A DNA stretch of 64,000 nucleotides, taken from positions 2,271,263-2,335,262 of the forward strand of contig MSED01000014.1 in assembly GCA_002099365.1 (NCBI GenBank), read 5' to 3'. The notes beneath the pieces are model-generated. The model searched no databases and had not been told where the DNA came from. It saw only the letters and a list, made by a program, of their open reading frames with translations. The DNA is from Phialophora verrucosa. Lineage: Eukaryota > Ascomycota > Eurotiomycetes > Chaetothyriales > Herpotrichiellaceae. The stretch's first letter is position 1, and every line of letters starts with the position of its first letter. The position numbers and the translations under genes are program-made. Shown piece by piece: positions 32,259 through 43,894 of this stretch.

Positions 32259-33689
32259 CTTTGGATAGTGTAATAAATGGAGGATATTGCGTTCATCAGT
32301 AAGCGCATCCGAAAGCGTGAGCTCCTCCCTGATCAGCTATATCCATAGACGAGGGGAGTCCATGGGTACCCGGAATCGCTAAGACTGGAAGGGGACGAGA
32401 TCTACGGAGAAGTCAGAGGGTTGTCGGATGTACGAAAAATAGGAGGGTTACGGGAGAGAGGACCATAGGAAAGGTGAGGTACGAAGAGGTGAGACGATGG
32501 CAGGCGGGGGAAGAGCTGGTGCAGAGAAGCAGGCGAAATGTTTCAAAGTTGGTCACAACGGCAGAACGCGGCTTTGAGAAGGAGTTCGGGGTTTGTGGTC
32601 CTGTCAGGCGAGTGAGTGCGTTACTACGAGAAACCTCAGCATCCGAATCAGGGGATGAGCGCCGGAAGGGTTAGGTAGACCGATGAGATGCGGTCCTCGG
32701 TAGGTTTGCAAGGCTTGCTGGGTCATGGGGACAAGACTGCGAGGTTGAGCATGTTCGGCGTCGTGATCAGTCGGTGCATTATACGGTCGCGTTTCCTGAC
32801 CACGAACTGGAGACCTGGGGTCACGATTATAGAATCCCGGACGCGAACTTAAAATATGTTCGTAAGTAGCCAATTCGGGCCTAGAGATGATCGGCGCCTA
32901 GAAAATAAACCTTATTTAGGCCGTAATCGTTCGAACTACGACGTACAGCATATAGGGTTATCGAGAACAATAGAGCATTAAGGAGGGATTCGACCGGTGA
33001 ACCTGATCAGGATCAATCTACTTAAGGAATGATAGTTCTTAGAAACGAACCCCGCCTTCGTACCGCATCTAACTTATATATCGACTGATCTTATTATAAG
33101 TCCTGTTTTGACTCGAGGACATATCTAATATGTGAATTATTACTCATTACTAGAATATATAGACGTCTTAGTTTAAAGCTTCACGCTAATTAACGAGATA
33201 AATTCTTCTTGATCTGCGTATAATGTCCACCAGCTTTCCTGCGAGTGGTACTTCAACAAGACAGCTCCTGGGGGGAGGATAATAGAGAGGTAGAAGCTCG
33301 GCGGGATCAAGGGTAACGTTAATTATCTCTGCTGTTCTAGGTGAACTATACTAAGGGTTACCTACGTTGCGTGGGACCAAAGGAGAAAGGACTAGCCCAC
33401 AACAATATTAAAGGTTGTTCCACCATGCTTTAAGTATTCGGTCAACTTGATCCGCCTTAAACTGTGAGATGTATTAGTCTAGGATAACCTCGCTCACCAC
33501 TGGTTATTTAGTGATAAGCTGAGAGTATCGCTTAAATATTCTCGAGTAGAATCCTGCCGATGCCTAATCTAGCACACAAGGCGGTTGATCGTCAAGCCAG
33601 AGAATGTTCTAAGGAAAGAGATCCAGATAGTAAAATACTAAATCCAGCCCCGCGAACGATATCTTAGTCCCCGGGTCCAGAAGCCGCCA
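32259..33689. other. Decayed, partly AT-rich intergenic DNA
   Basis: No gene is supportable. Frames at 32474-32674 (plus) and 32604-32873 (minus) show no features. From about 32880 the composition becomes TA-enriched, suggesting mild RIP or decayed repeat sequence. Confidence 0.45.
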
Positions 33690-34176
33690 TTAAACCACGC
33701 CTCTATATGTTAAATTGATTTAAATATAGAATAATCTAATTCGCCGAAGAGGAAGCCGCGAGAAGACCCCCCTATAAGTAGACCTGGTTCCTGAGACTCG
33801 ATAGATGCGAAATACTCCAAATTCGTGATATACAGCTTTCCTTAGAGCTTTCGGAAATGGAATTTTTAATCGTAACTTTCATGAGATCCATGATGATATA
33901 GCCACGGTCATTAGAGTCCATGAAATGCTGATAAACTTTAGGGGCACGCACAATATTCGGGTTAAGCATTTCATAAGCTTTTAATTAATTATAGGCTTCA
34001 TCCTCGCGAAGTAAGAATCCTAACATTATAGCCAGCTTATCTGTAAGTTTGAGCACCGTGTAACCAGAGAACTGGCCACTCGGGAGGATATCAGGGATAG
34101 CTTCAGTGCAGCGCAGAATTATCTCACAACCCGGAAAGGAATCGACCATTTCGTTGCAGCTGGTGAACATGATCAT
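33690..34176 (-). pseudogene. Second APH/kinase-like remnant
   Basis: The minus strand gives GYTVLKLTDKLAIMLGFLLREDEAYN (34090-33990 area), then in the next frame MLNPNIVRAPKVYQHF and DRGYIIMDLMK, the order of a phosphotransferase N-lobe: nucleotide-binding Lys region, VPxPKVY segment and hinge. The remainder is unreadable. A TAG/TAA break and a frame change separate the pieces. It is probably related to the gene at 30510-32258, but too little is left to tell. Confidence 0.45.
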
Positions 34177-34702
34177 GGATATTGTTTAGAAGTTGAACGG
34201 CGGGTACATCGTAGGATTGGATTCAGGAGAGGTTAGCGAGCCAAGCAGCCGAGACGAGTACGAGGTACGGAGCAATGCCACCGAAATCACTGACTGCGTC
34301 AGTTCTACAATTAGCGGCCTGTCCTATTTGGGGATATGTGAACGCTCTATGTTTAATCATGTGCTGGATCTGTGCATGCTGCGATGCTGAGAGATTGGAC
34401 CCTATATAGTATTATGGCCTTTGATCCTGTGCAATTCCTATCTTGAAGTGGGCAAGGATATCCCGAAAGGGCACGAAAGGTGCTGTTTCTCGACAGCTAC
34501 AATGGAGCGCCACTCAAGCGCCTCAACACCACTTCAGACATCGATGTAGGATCCCGCCCGAGATACCGTGCCCCGCAAACTGGACGAACAATTCTATCGT
34601 TAGAGCGTTCGTAGACTTATAGTAATTCCTGCAGATTTCGAATGTTAAACCGATGGAAAATCTGAATAACTTCACACAGTATTACTTCTTTCCCACGGAC
34701 GA

Positions 34703-35869
34703 GTGTTGATTGAGTGCTTACACATGCTTAGACTGTTGCGCAGTAGTTGTATCACGATCCGCGCGGGAGAAGGTGATCGCAAATTCACCGTTCACGAGGC
34801 CCTTCTTTCGGAGTCTGGCTCGCCGTCGCTTCAGAGACTAGTTGAACTAGGCTGGAAGGAGTCGTCAGAAGGATGCGTTGACTGGAGGCACACAAGTTCC
34901 CAGACGGTTGAAAGAGGTTTAACATAGCTTTACTTGGGTGACTATCAAAGCCCGGATCCAGTTCCACGAGTCGTTGGAGTTCCAAGTGAGACAGGCAGTG
35001 GAAGACATGCATCGGAAGCAAGGGAGGACAGTCAACCAGTGATACAGAGGAATGAAGGTGCCGACGAAACACTAAATGAAGCCGCGTTTAATGATGCTCC
35101 CCCTGATCCAGCAGACGACCCAGAGCCTGAAGCGGAAGTCGCAGCGGATGAGCCGCAGCTTGATGTACCGGATAATCCAGCGACAGAACTAGACCCCCTG
35201 GAAGCCGAAGATCCAGGCCTCCAAAGTGCGATACTCGAATCATGTAGTATACACCCGCTGACTCCACTGGGCAGGTGTGCTGGGGTTCCACCCGCTATAA
35301 CTGCATACAAAACTGCCGCCGGAGCTTTTCAGGATCGGGAGTTTCCTTACGAAGCTTTTTCCTACTTGGAGCAATCGCTCACCCATATAGAAGTATACAG
35401 TTTTACAAAGTACCATATACTCTCTGGGCTGCAGGAATTGGCCCTTCCGCGGACAATCGTCACGCTAAGGAAAATGGATTGCTCGGTGGGGTTTGCTGAG
35501 CAGGAACTCACGTAAGCCGTTGAAGCTGTTTATGACAACATCGCCTCCGACACAAGCAAAGAGGAACCTATGAGGAAGCTCTTGTCACAATTTGCAGCTA
35601 CCAACTACACCTCCCTCTTATATGGCAGCTTCGAGGCGCTCGTCATCCGTGGCGGTGACTTCGCACTTGATCTCGGACGAAAATTATCGCGTCGCCTGCT
35701 TGCACATGGAGTCTCAGCTGAATTGGCAGAAGAGGGGCTAGAAGGTCGCATATAGAGTCTTGAGCTCCAGGTACAGGAGCGTGATCGAGAAATTGAGACC
35801 TTAAGGGTAAGTCTCATCGACACATCGATATGGGGCCGTGGTCTTAATAAGAAAGGAAGGCGACGGTAA
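34703..35869 (+). pseudogene. BTB/POZ-domain gene with three RIP-type stop codons
   Basis: One reading frame runs from 34703 to 35869, broken only by three stops. It starts with a BTB-like part (ITIRAGEGDRKFTVHEALL, then LGWKESSEG, then VERGLT-stop-LYLGDYQSPDP), passes through a long acidic Asp/Glu/Pro linker to a helical region and ends in a coiled coil (LELQVQERDREIETLR). The stops are TAG 34925-34927 (Trp expected), TAA 35513-35515 and TAG 35753-35755; each is one CA-to-TA change from Trp or Gln. No frameshift occurs. BTB proteins of this kind are expanded in fungi and of unknown role. This copy is inactivated recently enough that the frame is intact. Confidence 0.7.
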
Positions 35870-36487
35870 GGGGGCTGCTTCTAAAACAGATAGGGATGTG
35901 TTGTGCCGAGGGGCTGTTTTTATATATATATATATATGTGTGTGTATATATGTGTGTTTGTGTGTGTGTGTTATTACGGTGCTGTCTATATACTTATTCA
36001 TAGAGGTCTTCAGCCCCGTTTATATATCTAGGAGGCGCCTGTTTTGTAATTCTAAAGATGACCGTTGCAGGATGGTCTTCGGCGACCGAGAGACCCCCGA
36101 ATTGATGCCTTTACCACTATGGGGTTCATTTGCTATAAGGCCTTTACTCCGGGGTCCTCTTTGCCACCGCGAGGCTGTGCGAGGCTGACTTTTAGGTATA
36201 GATACCGTAAGGGTGCCTCGTTTAGTGCCTATTTCAACACTTAGCTTTAGACGGTGATCACCCGATGTATAGGATAGCCGGATTCTATTGAACAGAGCCT
36301 CTCATAAGTTGCTCATCTCCTTAGGTGCGCACGCTCCAGGCTATGGCTGCTGTCTTCATAGGTACACGCTCAGCTGCGGCTAGGATGGATCATCCTAGAG
36401 GTGGCCGCTCGTCTCGGCTAACGCTATGTGGGAGTGATACTAGTACCGGTGACGAGCTCGATATGAATGTGAGCTCGCGGCAAGAGG
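35870..36487. other. Intergenic DNA with TA/TG microsatellite
   Basis: Positions about 35921-35975 are a (TA)n(TG)n microsatellite. The remainder has no supportable gene. Confidence 0.6.
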
Positions 36488-37580
36488 GTGTTCACTCGTA
36501 AAAGGCAGGAGTGCTCAAGGCCCAAGCATAAGCCGCTACACATTCCATTACACTTGAGATTGCGCATTCCATCTCCTACACACTCCCTCTTCGGCTGCTT
36601 CACATTCTTCTTTCTTCGCCGTCACATTAGAACAGTCCAGACTCTCCCTAAGCCCCTCAGATGCTATGAACCGCCATCCAGGATTGGATCGGCCATTTCT
36701 TTTGGAATGGCTGCTCAGTTTACTCGTACTTCACAGTCGTGTGCTCCATTGCCGACCGCTAACACTGTCACAACCGACCGAGCGAGCGAGAATATTCCGT
36801 GCGGTGCTGAGAGCACTCCACCTTCCTCAAATCATCCTCCTCCCGCAGTCCGGGAACAGGTGTCGGATTCGGATGAGGGAGACGGGCACCCGAACAAGGT
36901 AAATGGACGATATCGTCTCCACTATTCGGTCGAGTGGAGGGTCGAGCTGGATACCAAGATCATCGCCGTCTAGTCGGAGGCCGACATGGCGGTTTCTCCC
37001 AGCAGCTACTGGCGTCATGTCTTGAAAATCCGGCTGGAGAAAGCGGTGCCAACGGCTGACTGGAGACCGACAAGCGCGACACGACCGTACCACAGTGGTC
37101 GTCTCTGTCACGGATCCTGGGCAACCAGACGTCACAAAGGATTACGTCGGGATTGAGATTGATTGGCCTGTAGCGGACAGGCAACTGCTCGACTGGGATC
37201 TACACTCTCAGGAAGGCCACGCTCTTCATGTCAGCCTCTTGTTCCAATTCGTAGCACCCAATCCCCTATCCGTCACCTACTCCGTCACGACAAGAGGTGA
37301 CGAGGGAAATCAGGTATCGGGTAGGGATCCTATGCCGGAACCACGGAGCTGGGAGACTGTCACTGAACCCAGCCAGCTGGGGCAGCCACCCTTCCTATAT
37401 GATCTATGTGTATTTATGCGCTGTCCGACGTCTTGCGAACTGGGGCCGTTTTGCTGGGTAAATGCCAGAGGAATCCATCATAAGATGACACCAGAATCCT
37501 TCAAACTGCTCAAAGCGCACGTTACTTATTATGGAATGCCGGCTACGTATGATGACCTTCCCTTTGACCTTCAGCGTTAA
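36488..37580 (+). pseudogene. Unknown fungal gene with one stop and one frameshift
   Basis: A frame from 36488 (or the ATG at 36703, MAAQFTRTSQ) encodes a Ser/Pro-rich part and GRYRLHYSVEWRVELDTKI, then TAG at 36971-36973, which fits a CAG-to-TAG change. It continues SEADMAVSPSSYWRHVLKIR. The coding then moves to another frame near 37050 and reads TTVVVSVTDPGQPDVTKDY to a stop at 37580, with CVFMRCPTSCELGPFCW near the end. A GTAAGC donor at 37593 lies just past that stop. I do not recognise the family. The two defects indicate a pseudogene. Confidence 0.5.
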
Positions 37581-38680
37581 TTGGTTTTCGATAGGTAAGC
37601 ACAGGCCTCGAATTGAGTACCCGCCAGCAACACAATGCCTGAGCGACATCCACAGACACAAAGTCCGAGAACGAGACCGAGACAAACACCAACGCGACAA
37701 TGCCAATCAACTCTCCGGCTCGCTCGGAGATGGCTGGACCCGAGCTGAAGGGATCGATGGGTCTTCACGATAGTAGGCTACGAGCGTACGTCACAAGGCA
37801 ACAGTCAAGGGTTACGGACCCTTCGCTCTGAGCTGAGCTCAGAAAAGCGTTTGATGTGGCGGAGAGGAATGGACTCTCCCTTGACCTACTGTATCAAGAC
37901 CGCGCTTTGCGGATCTTCATCGAGGAAGGTGTGCCCGAGGGTGTTGCCTGGTACTTCTGCCGCCCACAGGAGATTAACATCTTCAGGGATTGGAAGAGAC
38001 GTCTCTCCATCCGCATGGGTATAGGGATGGGCGAGGACGGGAATTAACGGACCGGCTGGCCGGAGACTGGGAGGCTCAAGACTGCCTGCTAGGATTAGTT
38101 CCTGCTAATAATAACTTATACTCTTTTAGATATCTGTATTATTATCACTAATATTCCCACACCTTTTCGGTTCTACCGAGCTTCTCCATGAAGTTGCCTA
38201 ATGGAATATAATCGGACGTCTCGTACGTCCCGCACTCTTGTCTAATATTACGCTGAGATTCGCTGGTTGGTACTCACTGCGACCCACCTCACTAGCGTCC
38301 GCCAAGGCTTCCCCGCAAAAGAGTAACTTTTAGGTGGGCACGTAAGAGCTTAACTTTACGCCTGTACCCAACATTTAGCATAACCCGTCCAGATTATTAT
38401 CTCCTCCTGTGCACGGCGCGGTGCTACACCACACATGTAGAATCCCACGCCGCAGCAAGCACGGAACAGTACACGCAGCAGAAGACAGCACAAAACCCGT
38501 CGGATCGATTGTTAAACCCGCGCAATCCTCCATTTCACTGGACGGATCCACCACCCTACAAGTGAAACGAACGCGGGAAAACACCGCTCAACTATAGGAA
38601 CAAGTCTAAGAGTAAGTGCAGGTGCGCGAGCCCGTCGCCCAGTTCCGCCCTCACTCCTTGCGCTAATCTTCCTCCTTAAG
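37581..38680. other. Intergenic DNA, small frames only
   Basis: Frames at 37531-37773 and 37856-38047 (plus) are short; the second (LDLLYQDRALRIFIEEG) could be a remnant exon of the preceding unknown gene. There is no other support. Confidence 0.4.
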
Positions 38681-39143
38681 ATGAACACCACCGACTCCCC
38701 CAAGACGCTCAACATCCCCGTGGAAGAACTGGCGAGATGGGCACGAACTCAACGCATCGTCAACGGACACTGGGGAGACGACAAGATCCTCACCCTACAA
38801 AAGCCACGGATGGGCAAGATCCTGCGCAAAAAGATGAAGACCAGTCTGGAAGGTGTACGTTACGCGACCCCTTCCTTACTTACTTAGTTTCTTGCTTGTT
38901 TGCGCGGAAAAAATCTCTAACCCTCCATTTCAGCAGGTCAAAGGGTGGGAAGTCATGAGGGTCATGCGAGACGACACGTTCCTGACCATCACGGACTATC
39001 GCGCCGTGTTGATCACGCTCAACGCCCACTTCGGCTGTGCGGTGGGCGAAGAGGCCGTGGTTCAAGGCCAGCGGATCGAGGTCGACGCGGGCCAGCAGGT
39101 CATGTTGCAGCCGCAGGGGGATTTTCTGTGCGTCATCCTCTAA
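38681..39143 (+). CDS. Small two-exon protein, unknown function
   Basis: Model join(38681-38854, 38934-39143), 127 residues. The donor is GTACGT, the branch site CTAAC and the acceptor TTTCAG, giving a 79-base intron; frame is kept (...KTSLEG | QVKGWEVM...). The N-terminal half is basic and helical (ILRKKMKTSLEG) and the C-terminal half looks like beta strands ending GDFLCVIL. I recognise no domain. Unlike its neighbours it has no stops or shifts, so it may be live. Confidence 0.6.
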
Positions 39144-40132
39144 GTGATGGCAGTAGAACTGCCGGTCGGGCTGTTACAGTACTCGTCCATGTTACGTCGC
39201 TTTGCAGCGTGGAGTTCCGGTCGACGAGATACATTTGGACGTGCATGGAGAAGGAGAGTGATTGTGATTACGCAGATACTGTGGCGGTACCTTATTTAGT
39301 GCCTGGTTTAACAATAGGAAAGTAATTCGAGAAAGTACCGTCTCCGGGCGAATTTTGAAATTCTAAGCGAGCTTCGGTACGTTAGCTCGTCGAATCCGAA
39401 TCTATGCTTAACGCGGCATTACTGATCTTGATAACGTCTCCTGATTATTTATATCGCGAGCGCCTCCTTCGGAAACTCTACGACGAAGTCAGACGCTAAC
39501 TGCATAGTGTGGGCAGACCCCTAGATTACGTTTCTCATAGAATGGCCACCGCCACGGTTGTTGCGGGATGGCGTAGACTGTTGGACGACCGCTCCCGAAA
39601 CCTAAGTATTCTGTCAACGAATCAGTTCTGGAGGGAAGCTAACCAAGCCATTCTGAGAGTGGAAACCGCAGCTTAGACAAGGGGACTTAGTTCGTTCCAG
39701 AGGGTTGGCGTAGCGGCGCGGGCCCTCTACATTTCAGGGGGAGTTGACCGTCATCCCGTAGTAGAACGCGACGAAAACAACGTACCTGGTCTACCTTTCC
39801 TTCGCGTAGTTCGTCGGGCCTATCTCTAGTTGACATCGTCATATCACAGTCGGCGTTATCCGGGAGAATTACGCCGTCGGCGACAACCGTAACTACGGAG
39901 ACTTCTAATTCTACTAGGGAGGATCATTGTTAATCTAAGAGCGTAGGAATATAGTTGTTCCGGACCGACATTCTCGGCCTGCTAACGGCGGTATGACTCC
40001 GCGCCTGCGTGGCTAACTGCTGCTTATCTATCTTCGTTCAACTTAGGATTTTGTCGTTGTTGACAAGAATACGATATCACAGATCTACTTGTTGATAGCT
40101 AGCTCAAAGCCGACCGCACTCTCTTCGCTGTT
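39144..40132. other. Intergenic DNA with a possible decayed frame
   Basis: From the ATG at 39542 one frame (MATATVVAGWRRLLDDRSRN...) runs to about 39830 with a TAG after residue 44 and another near the end, both one C-to-T change from Gln. No family recognised. The flanks look mildly RIP-mutated. Confidence 0.35.
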
Positions 40133-41131
40133 ATGTCTGCCGATGGCGTACCTGTTAAGAAGGTCTCTCTCTTCCCGCCCTCACTTCCCTCGCTAGCTGA
40201 GAGCATCTCTACCGGTCTCTCCTCAAACTTCACGAGCTCCTCATGCACTGTTTCCATTCCCCCGGACCTCACTCTCCCACCCTATCACCTCGCCGCACCA
40301 GGCCTCACGGGCCGCGCTCGCATCGTCGATATCGGCGGACCACCAAACCTCAGTCCTGTTCCGAACCGGACAAAGAAATATGACTTGCTCTCCATCCCCA
40401 ACCTAGCAGAAATGTCCACGTCGTCAGGCTTCATGCTCGGTGCTGGAGCCGGCCCGTTCCACATCATAGGCCAGAATTCTGAGTTGATGCCCAATTTTGC
40501 ATACGGTGCTGCAGTTGATAGAGATGGCTCGCATGGAGTGAGGAATCGGACACACTACGCTAAAATCAAGCCGGATGATTCAGTATGTTGTGCTCATATC
40601 CCGGATGGTTCCACGGCCTTTGCGTTCATGTGCAATCTATTTTGCTCCGATGGACAACCTGGACCATGCTTGCACGTTATCGGCAAGTCTCGAAGCGGTC
40701 CTCTCAATTTCACAGAGACAATCCAAAACGCCTTGAAGGCGTCTTTTGGAGATCAGTTAATCTCTCTTGGAGGAGTGTTTCTGGTTAGGAGAGGGATAGT
40801 AAAGTTGCATGTAATGCCGGACTTTCCTTCGGAGCCGTTTAGGTCGAGAGAAGATGTGAACAAGTGGCTACGATACTTTAATATAGGGTTTACTGACAAT
40901 GAACATGGGCCCCTAGTGTGCCTAAGTGTCTTCCACTCGGGAGGAGATGGTGGCCTTGCGCTACGAATGGAGCATACGCATTGCTTCACCGTGGGTGGCG
41001 ACAGGGATACAGAGACAGCGAAAGGAGGGCATTACCACTACGATCTCGACAATACAAAAGAAGAAATCGAGTACGAAGGCTGGTTTAACGTTGCCGAGTA
41101 CTTATACCGGGTAGATCAGCCTAGCGTATAA
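40133..41131 (+). CDS. C11orf54/DUF1907-type ester hydrolase homologue
   Basis: Single-exon gene, 332 residues, close to the 315 of human C11orf54 (PTD012), a zinc-binding protein with ester hydrolase activity in vitro. The sequence shows the family start KVSLFPPSLPSLAESI, VDIGGPPNLSPVPN, a glycine-rich GFMLGAGAGP, and the metal-binding end with MEHTHCFTVGG (H281, H283) and GGHYHYD (H300, H302), then GWFNVAEYLYRVD. The ATG at 40133 gives the complete family length. No signal peptide is visible, so it is probably soluble and intracellular. The gene sits about 0.6 kb from the right-hand transposon block but is free of stops. Confidence 0.9.
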   Translation: MSADGVPVKKVSLFPPSLPSLAESISTGLSSNFTSSSCTVSIPPDLTLPPYHLAAPGLTGRARIVDIGGPPNLSPVPNRTKKYDLLSIPNLAEMSTSSGFMLGAGAGPFHIIGQNSELMPNFAYGAAVDRDGSHGVRNRTHYAKIKPDDSVCCAHIPDGSTAFAFMCNLFCSDGQPGPCLHVIGKSRSGPLNFTETIQNALKASFGDQLISLGGVFLVRRGIVKLHVMPDFPSEPFRSREDVNKWLRYFNIGFTDNEHGPLVCLSVFHSGGDGGLALRMEHTHCFTVGGDRDTETAKGGHYHYDLDNTKEEIEYEGWFNVAEYLYRVDQPSV

Positions 41132-41718
41132 TATTAGAGAAGTAGTATACCTACTACGAACTACTAATAAGATATCAGGACCCTCGCTGTACGGTAGGCA
41201 CTTATCAGGAACAGCGGTTCAGACAGGCATATAAGCTGAGAGGTCCAAGTCCTAGGCACGAATTACTAGGATATTCAGTCTTTTTAGGCTAATCCCTAGG
41301 GGCCGTAGACCTCTCCCTGACAGCACTGATGATTAACGCAGCTGGATGCTTTTATATCTAATGGTCCTATTAACAGCGACTTAACGCTTAAGAAAGAAGG
41401 AAGAGCTTGTCTCTCACGATTTTAGTGAGAGGAGCTATTATATCTTTCCCCTCTCTTAGTGCTACGTGAGTCTGATATAAGGTGGTAATACCCGATAGCT
41501 ACTAGCTTATGTCTTCCCCTTCTTCTATATATAATCTAGTCCTCTAGGGCCGATTCGGGTGGGGGCGATAGCACTTTCATGAAAGTGCTATATCCCGTTT
41601 CCTACTACTGTATCCTGCCACCTCCTCCCGCACTATTTCCTAGTACCATTAAGTCTTACACCTAAATTAGGTGAGAGATCTAATCAGCCTTATAATAGCG
41701 TTAGGTTCGTAATATATT
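41132..41718. other. Border DNA with strong palindromes
   Basis: No gene. It holds a perfect 24-bp palindrome at 41568-41591, a stem of CTCTCAC/GTGAGAG at 41411-41431, and CACCTAAATTAGGTG at 41659-41673. Composition becomes more TA-rich toward the right. Confidence 0.6.
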
Positions 41719-42016
41719 GAACTAGGGTGAGGCTTTATTGCCTCTGGGTAGAGGGTCGTACGGCGGTAGGTACTGCCTCTTTATCCCCGGCACACTATAT
41801 AGTAATGAACAGCTTTATAAGTAATGGTGTCATATATTTCATTGCCTATAGTATGTATGAATGTTAAATGCCTGTAACTGCTCTGCCTACAATATATATC
41901 TGAGGCATATGGCCTCACACTAAGGATTTAACTAATTAGATAGTACGGCTGCCTATCTGTATATTATATAGGCACGTGCAGCCAATCAGCGCTGCAAGCA
42001 TCACTGCCCCATTATA
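41719..42016 (-). repeat. Solo LTR of the Ulp1-bearing gypsy family
   Basis: 298 bp matching the LTRs at 45253, 47185, 58571 and 63291. On the plus strand it runs GAACTAGGGTGAGG to CCCCATTATA. It retains more CA/TG than the others, so it is the least mutated copy. No internal sequence adjoins it, and no exact target duplication was found. Confidence 0.85.
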
Positions 42017-42376
42017 ATGGTATAGTATATTAATAGAAAGAGGTAGGGCGAATACTATTATACGGGTGTTTAGGGGCGTAAGGTTTCCCTCACTCGTCTA
42101 GGCTAAGTAGGTAAAGAAGGTATATTAGTGGCACCCGTCGTTAACGACTAAAACAACTAATAACCGAATTCGTGTACCCTCTATACGTGTAGTAACGTCT
42201 AGTCTCGACGGTACTATCTCGTGCCGTTACGGTGTTCCGTAATATGTAGGAAAGGTAGGAAACACGGGAATCGTAAATAAAAGGATTATTACATGGCTAC
42301 TTATAATAGCTAGTGTACCCGCGGGCTCCGAATGAATATCTATATATATACTTATCTATCTATCTCTACATACCTA

Positions 42377-43708
42377 TAGTACCCGGTTAAAAGTTATAGC
42401 TACCCTACTAAATTTTCCTCCACTAGCCCCCTTATTTACGCTATATAATCTAATAATTCACCACTACTTTTATATAATAATTTATTAGACTTTATATTAG
42501 TCTATAGTATATTATATACTCTATCGATTAGTGCCGTATTAATGCCTAGAATCGCGTATACTAGCCCTCCGCCTTAATTACTATATTTATACGGGTATCT
42601 ATCGACTCTACCAGCCCTCTTACCCTCTCCAGGGGTATAAAGGCCTAGGCACGCTTAATTACAGTTGTAAATCGCGCGAGAACAGCCTCTAAGTCGCCTT
42701 TAGTGTCTTTAAGGCTAGGATCGATAGTGTTAACGAGCATCTTAAGCTTAAACTAGAGCTGTTCGATCGGGTTAAGATTTAGCGAATATAGGGGCTATTC
42801 GAGTAGCTTAATACCCCTATCTTTAAACTATTTTATAGTTTTCTTTACCTTATAAATCTTTATATTATCTTATATAAAGATCCGCCCGAGTTACTAACAT
42901 ACTAGGATATTATCTTTAAGCACTTATATATATAAATTAGCCGAATAACTATACTTCTTTAACTTAAAGTCGCGCTCTAAAATATAGGCATCTAAAGCCT
43001 CTTCGCCCTAGATAGCTGCCTAGATTATAATAAAGATATTCTTACCCTTAGTTTTAGTGTAATAAAGTGCTTCCACCACTTCTAATAAGGCGTACGAAAC
43101 ACCTATTCCCTCTTTACTCCTGAGCCTCTTTTAATACTATATTCGTCCGACTAAATAACACGAGACTACTCTTCCTATAACCAGTCCTTATACTTAAGGG
43201 CGAAGGTAAGGCGTTGCTTCGCGTGCTGCTCTATAAGAAGAGGTCTTTCCTTTACCATCTAGCTCTTAATACCATAGCGATAGAGCATACGGCGAATAGT
43301 TCGGGGTGAGACTTCGAACGGGTACAGCTCCTTTAATTTTGCATATAAAGTCTTCGGATTTTTACGAATCTTAGAGAGCAGATGCCTCTCAGCTCGGTGC
43401 GATAGAAGAGAAGTCCTTCCGGTGCGGTTATAGCGGTCTGGTTAAGGGTTCTTGATAATATTACGAATTATAGTTCTTAGAAATCCGAGCGCGCGCTTAA
43501 TTTAACTAGTATTATAACCGAGTTTATAGGCCCTAATAATCTGACCTCTCTTAAAGTCGGTTAATTTACGCCTAATAACTAGTATATTTAAGTTTTAATA
43601 GTGGTTATAATATAAAGTTAAAGAGTAATATAGAATTAAATAAAGAGGATAGCTATAAGAGAGGTTAAAAAATTTAGTGGGGTAGCTATAACTTTTAGCC
43701 AGGTACTG
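42377..43708 (-). mobile_element. Tc1/mariner transposon with TIRs and TA duplication
   Basis: A 1332-bp element has terminal inverted repeats of about 40 bp (left TAGTACCCGGTTAAAAGTTA, right its degenerate complement) and is flanked by TA at 42375-42376 and 43709-43710, the Tc1/mariner target. The single transposase gene lies on the minus strand. Mutations are TA-enriching, as in RIP. Confidence 0.9.
42560..43590 (-). pseudogene. Tc1/mariner transposase remnant
   Basis: Minus-strand reading gives helix-turn-helix-like FKRGQIIRAYKLGYNTSQI, an HTH/arm segment with PRTIRRMLYRYGIK, VISSDESSI (first catalytic Asp), IQDNIKIYKVKKTIK (second Asp) and QPLYSPNLNPIEQLQ (Glu of the DDE triad; the family has SPDLNPIE, so D became N). 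Stops interrupt it. This is a DD34E-type cut-and-paste transposase, inactive here. Confidence 0.8.
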
Positions 43709-43894
43709 TATTATATATAGCAGTATCGAGAACGCTGCCCTATTTATACCTAGGGCCTCTACACCCCCTGTCTATATGTTCTAAGGCTTAACCACTTAGC
43801 TCAAGGCTAGATAATTATCTAGGCCCCTTAGCCTCGCCTAGCCTTACCCCCACCCTATTTATATCTACACTTCATGTACCCTAGTACACTATAT

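Noticed and set aside
36666..36902. Alternative plus-strand frame of 78 codons
   Set aside because: It overlaps the unknown pseudogene in another frame and lacks any feature.
4747..41131. Whole host segment as a Starship-type giant mobile element
   Set aside because: No DUF3435 tyrosine-recombinase captain gene was seen at either end, and no flanking direct repeats were found; cargo-like gene families alone are not enough.
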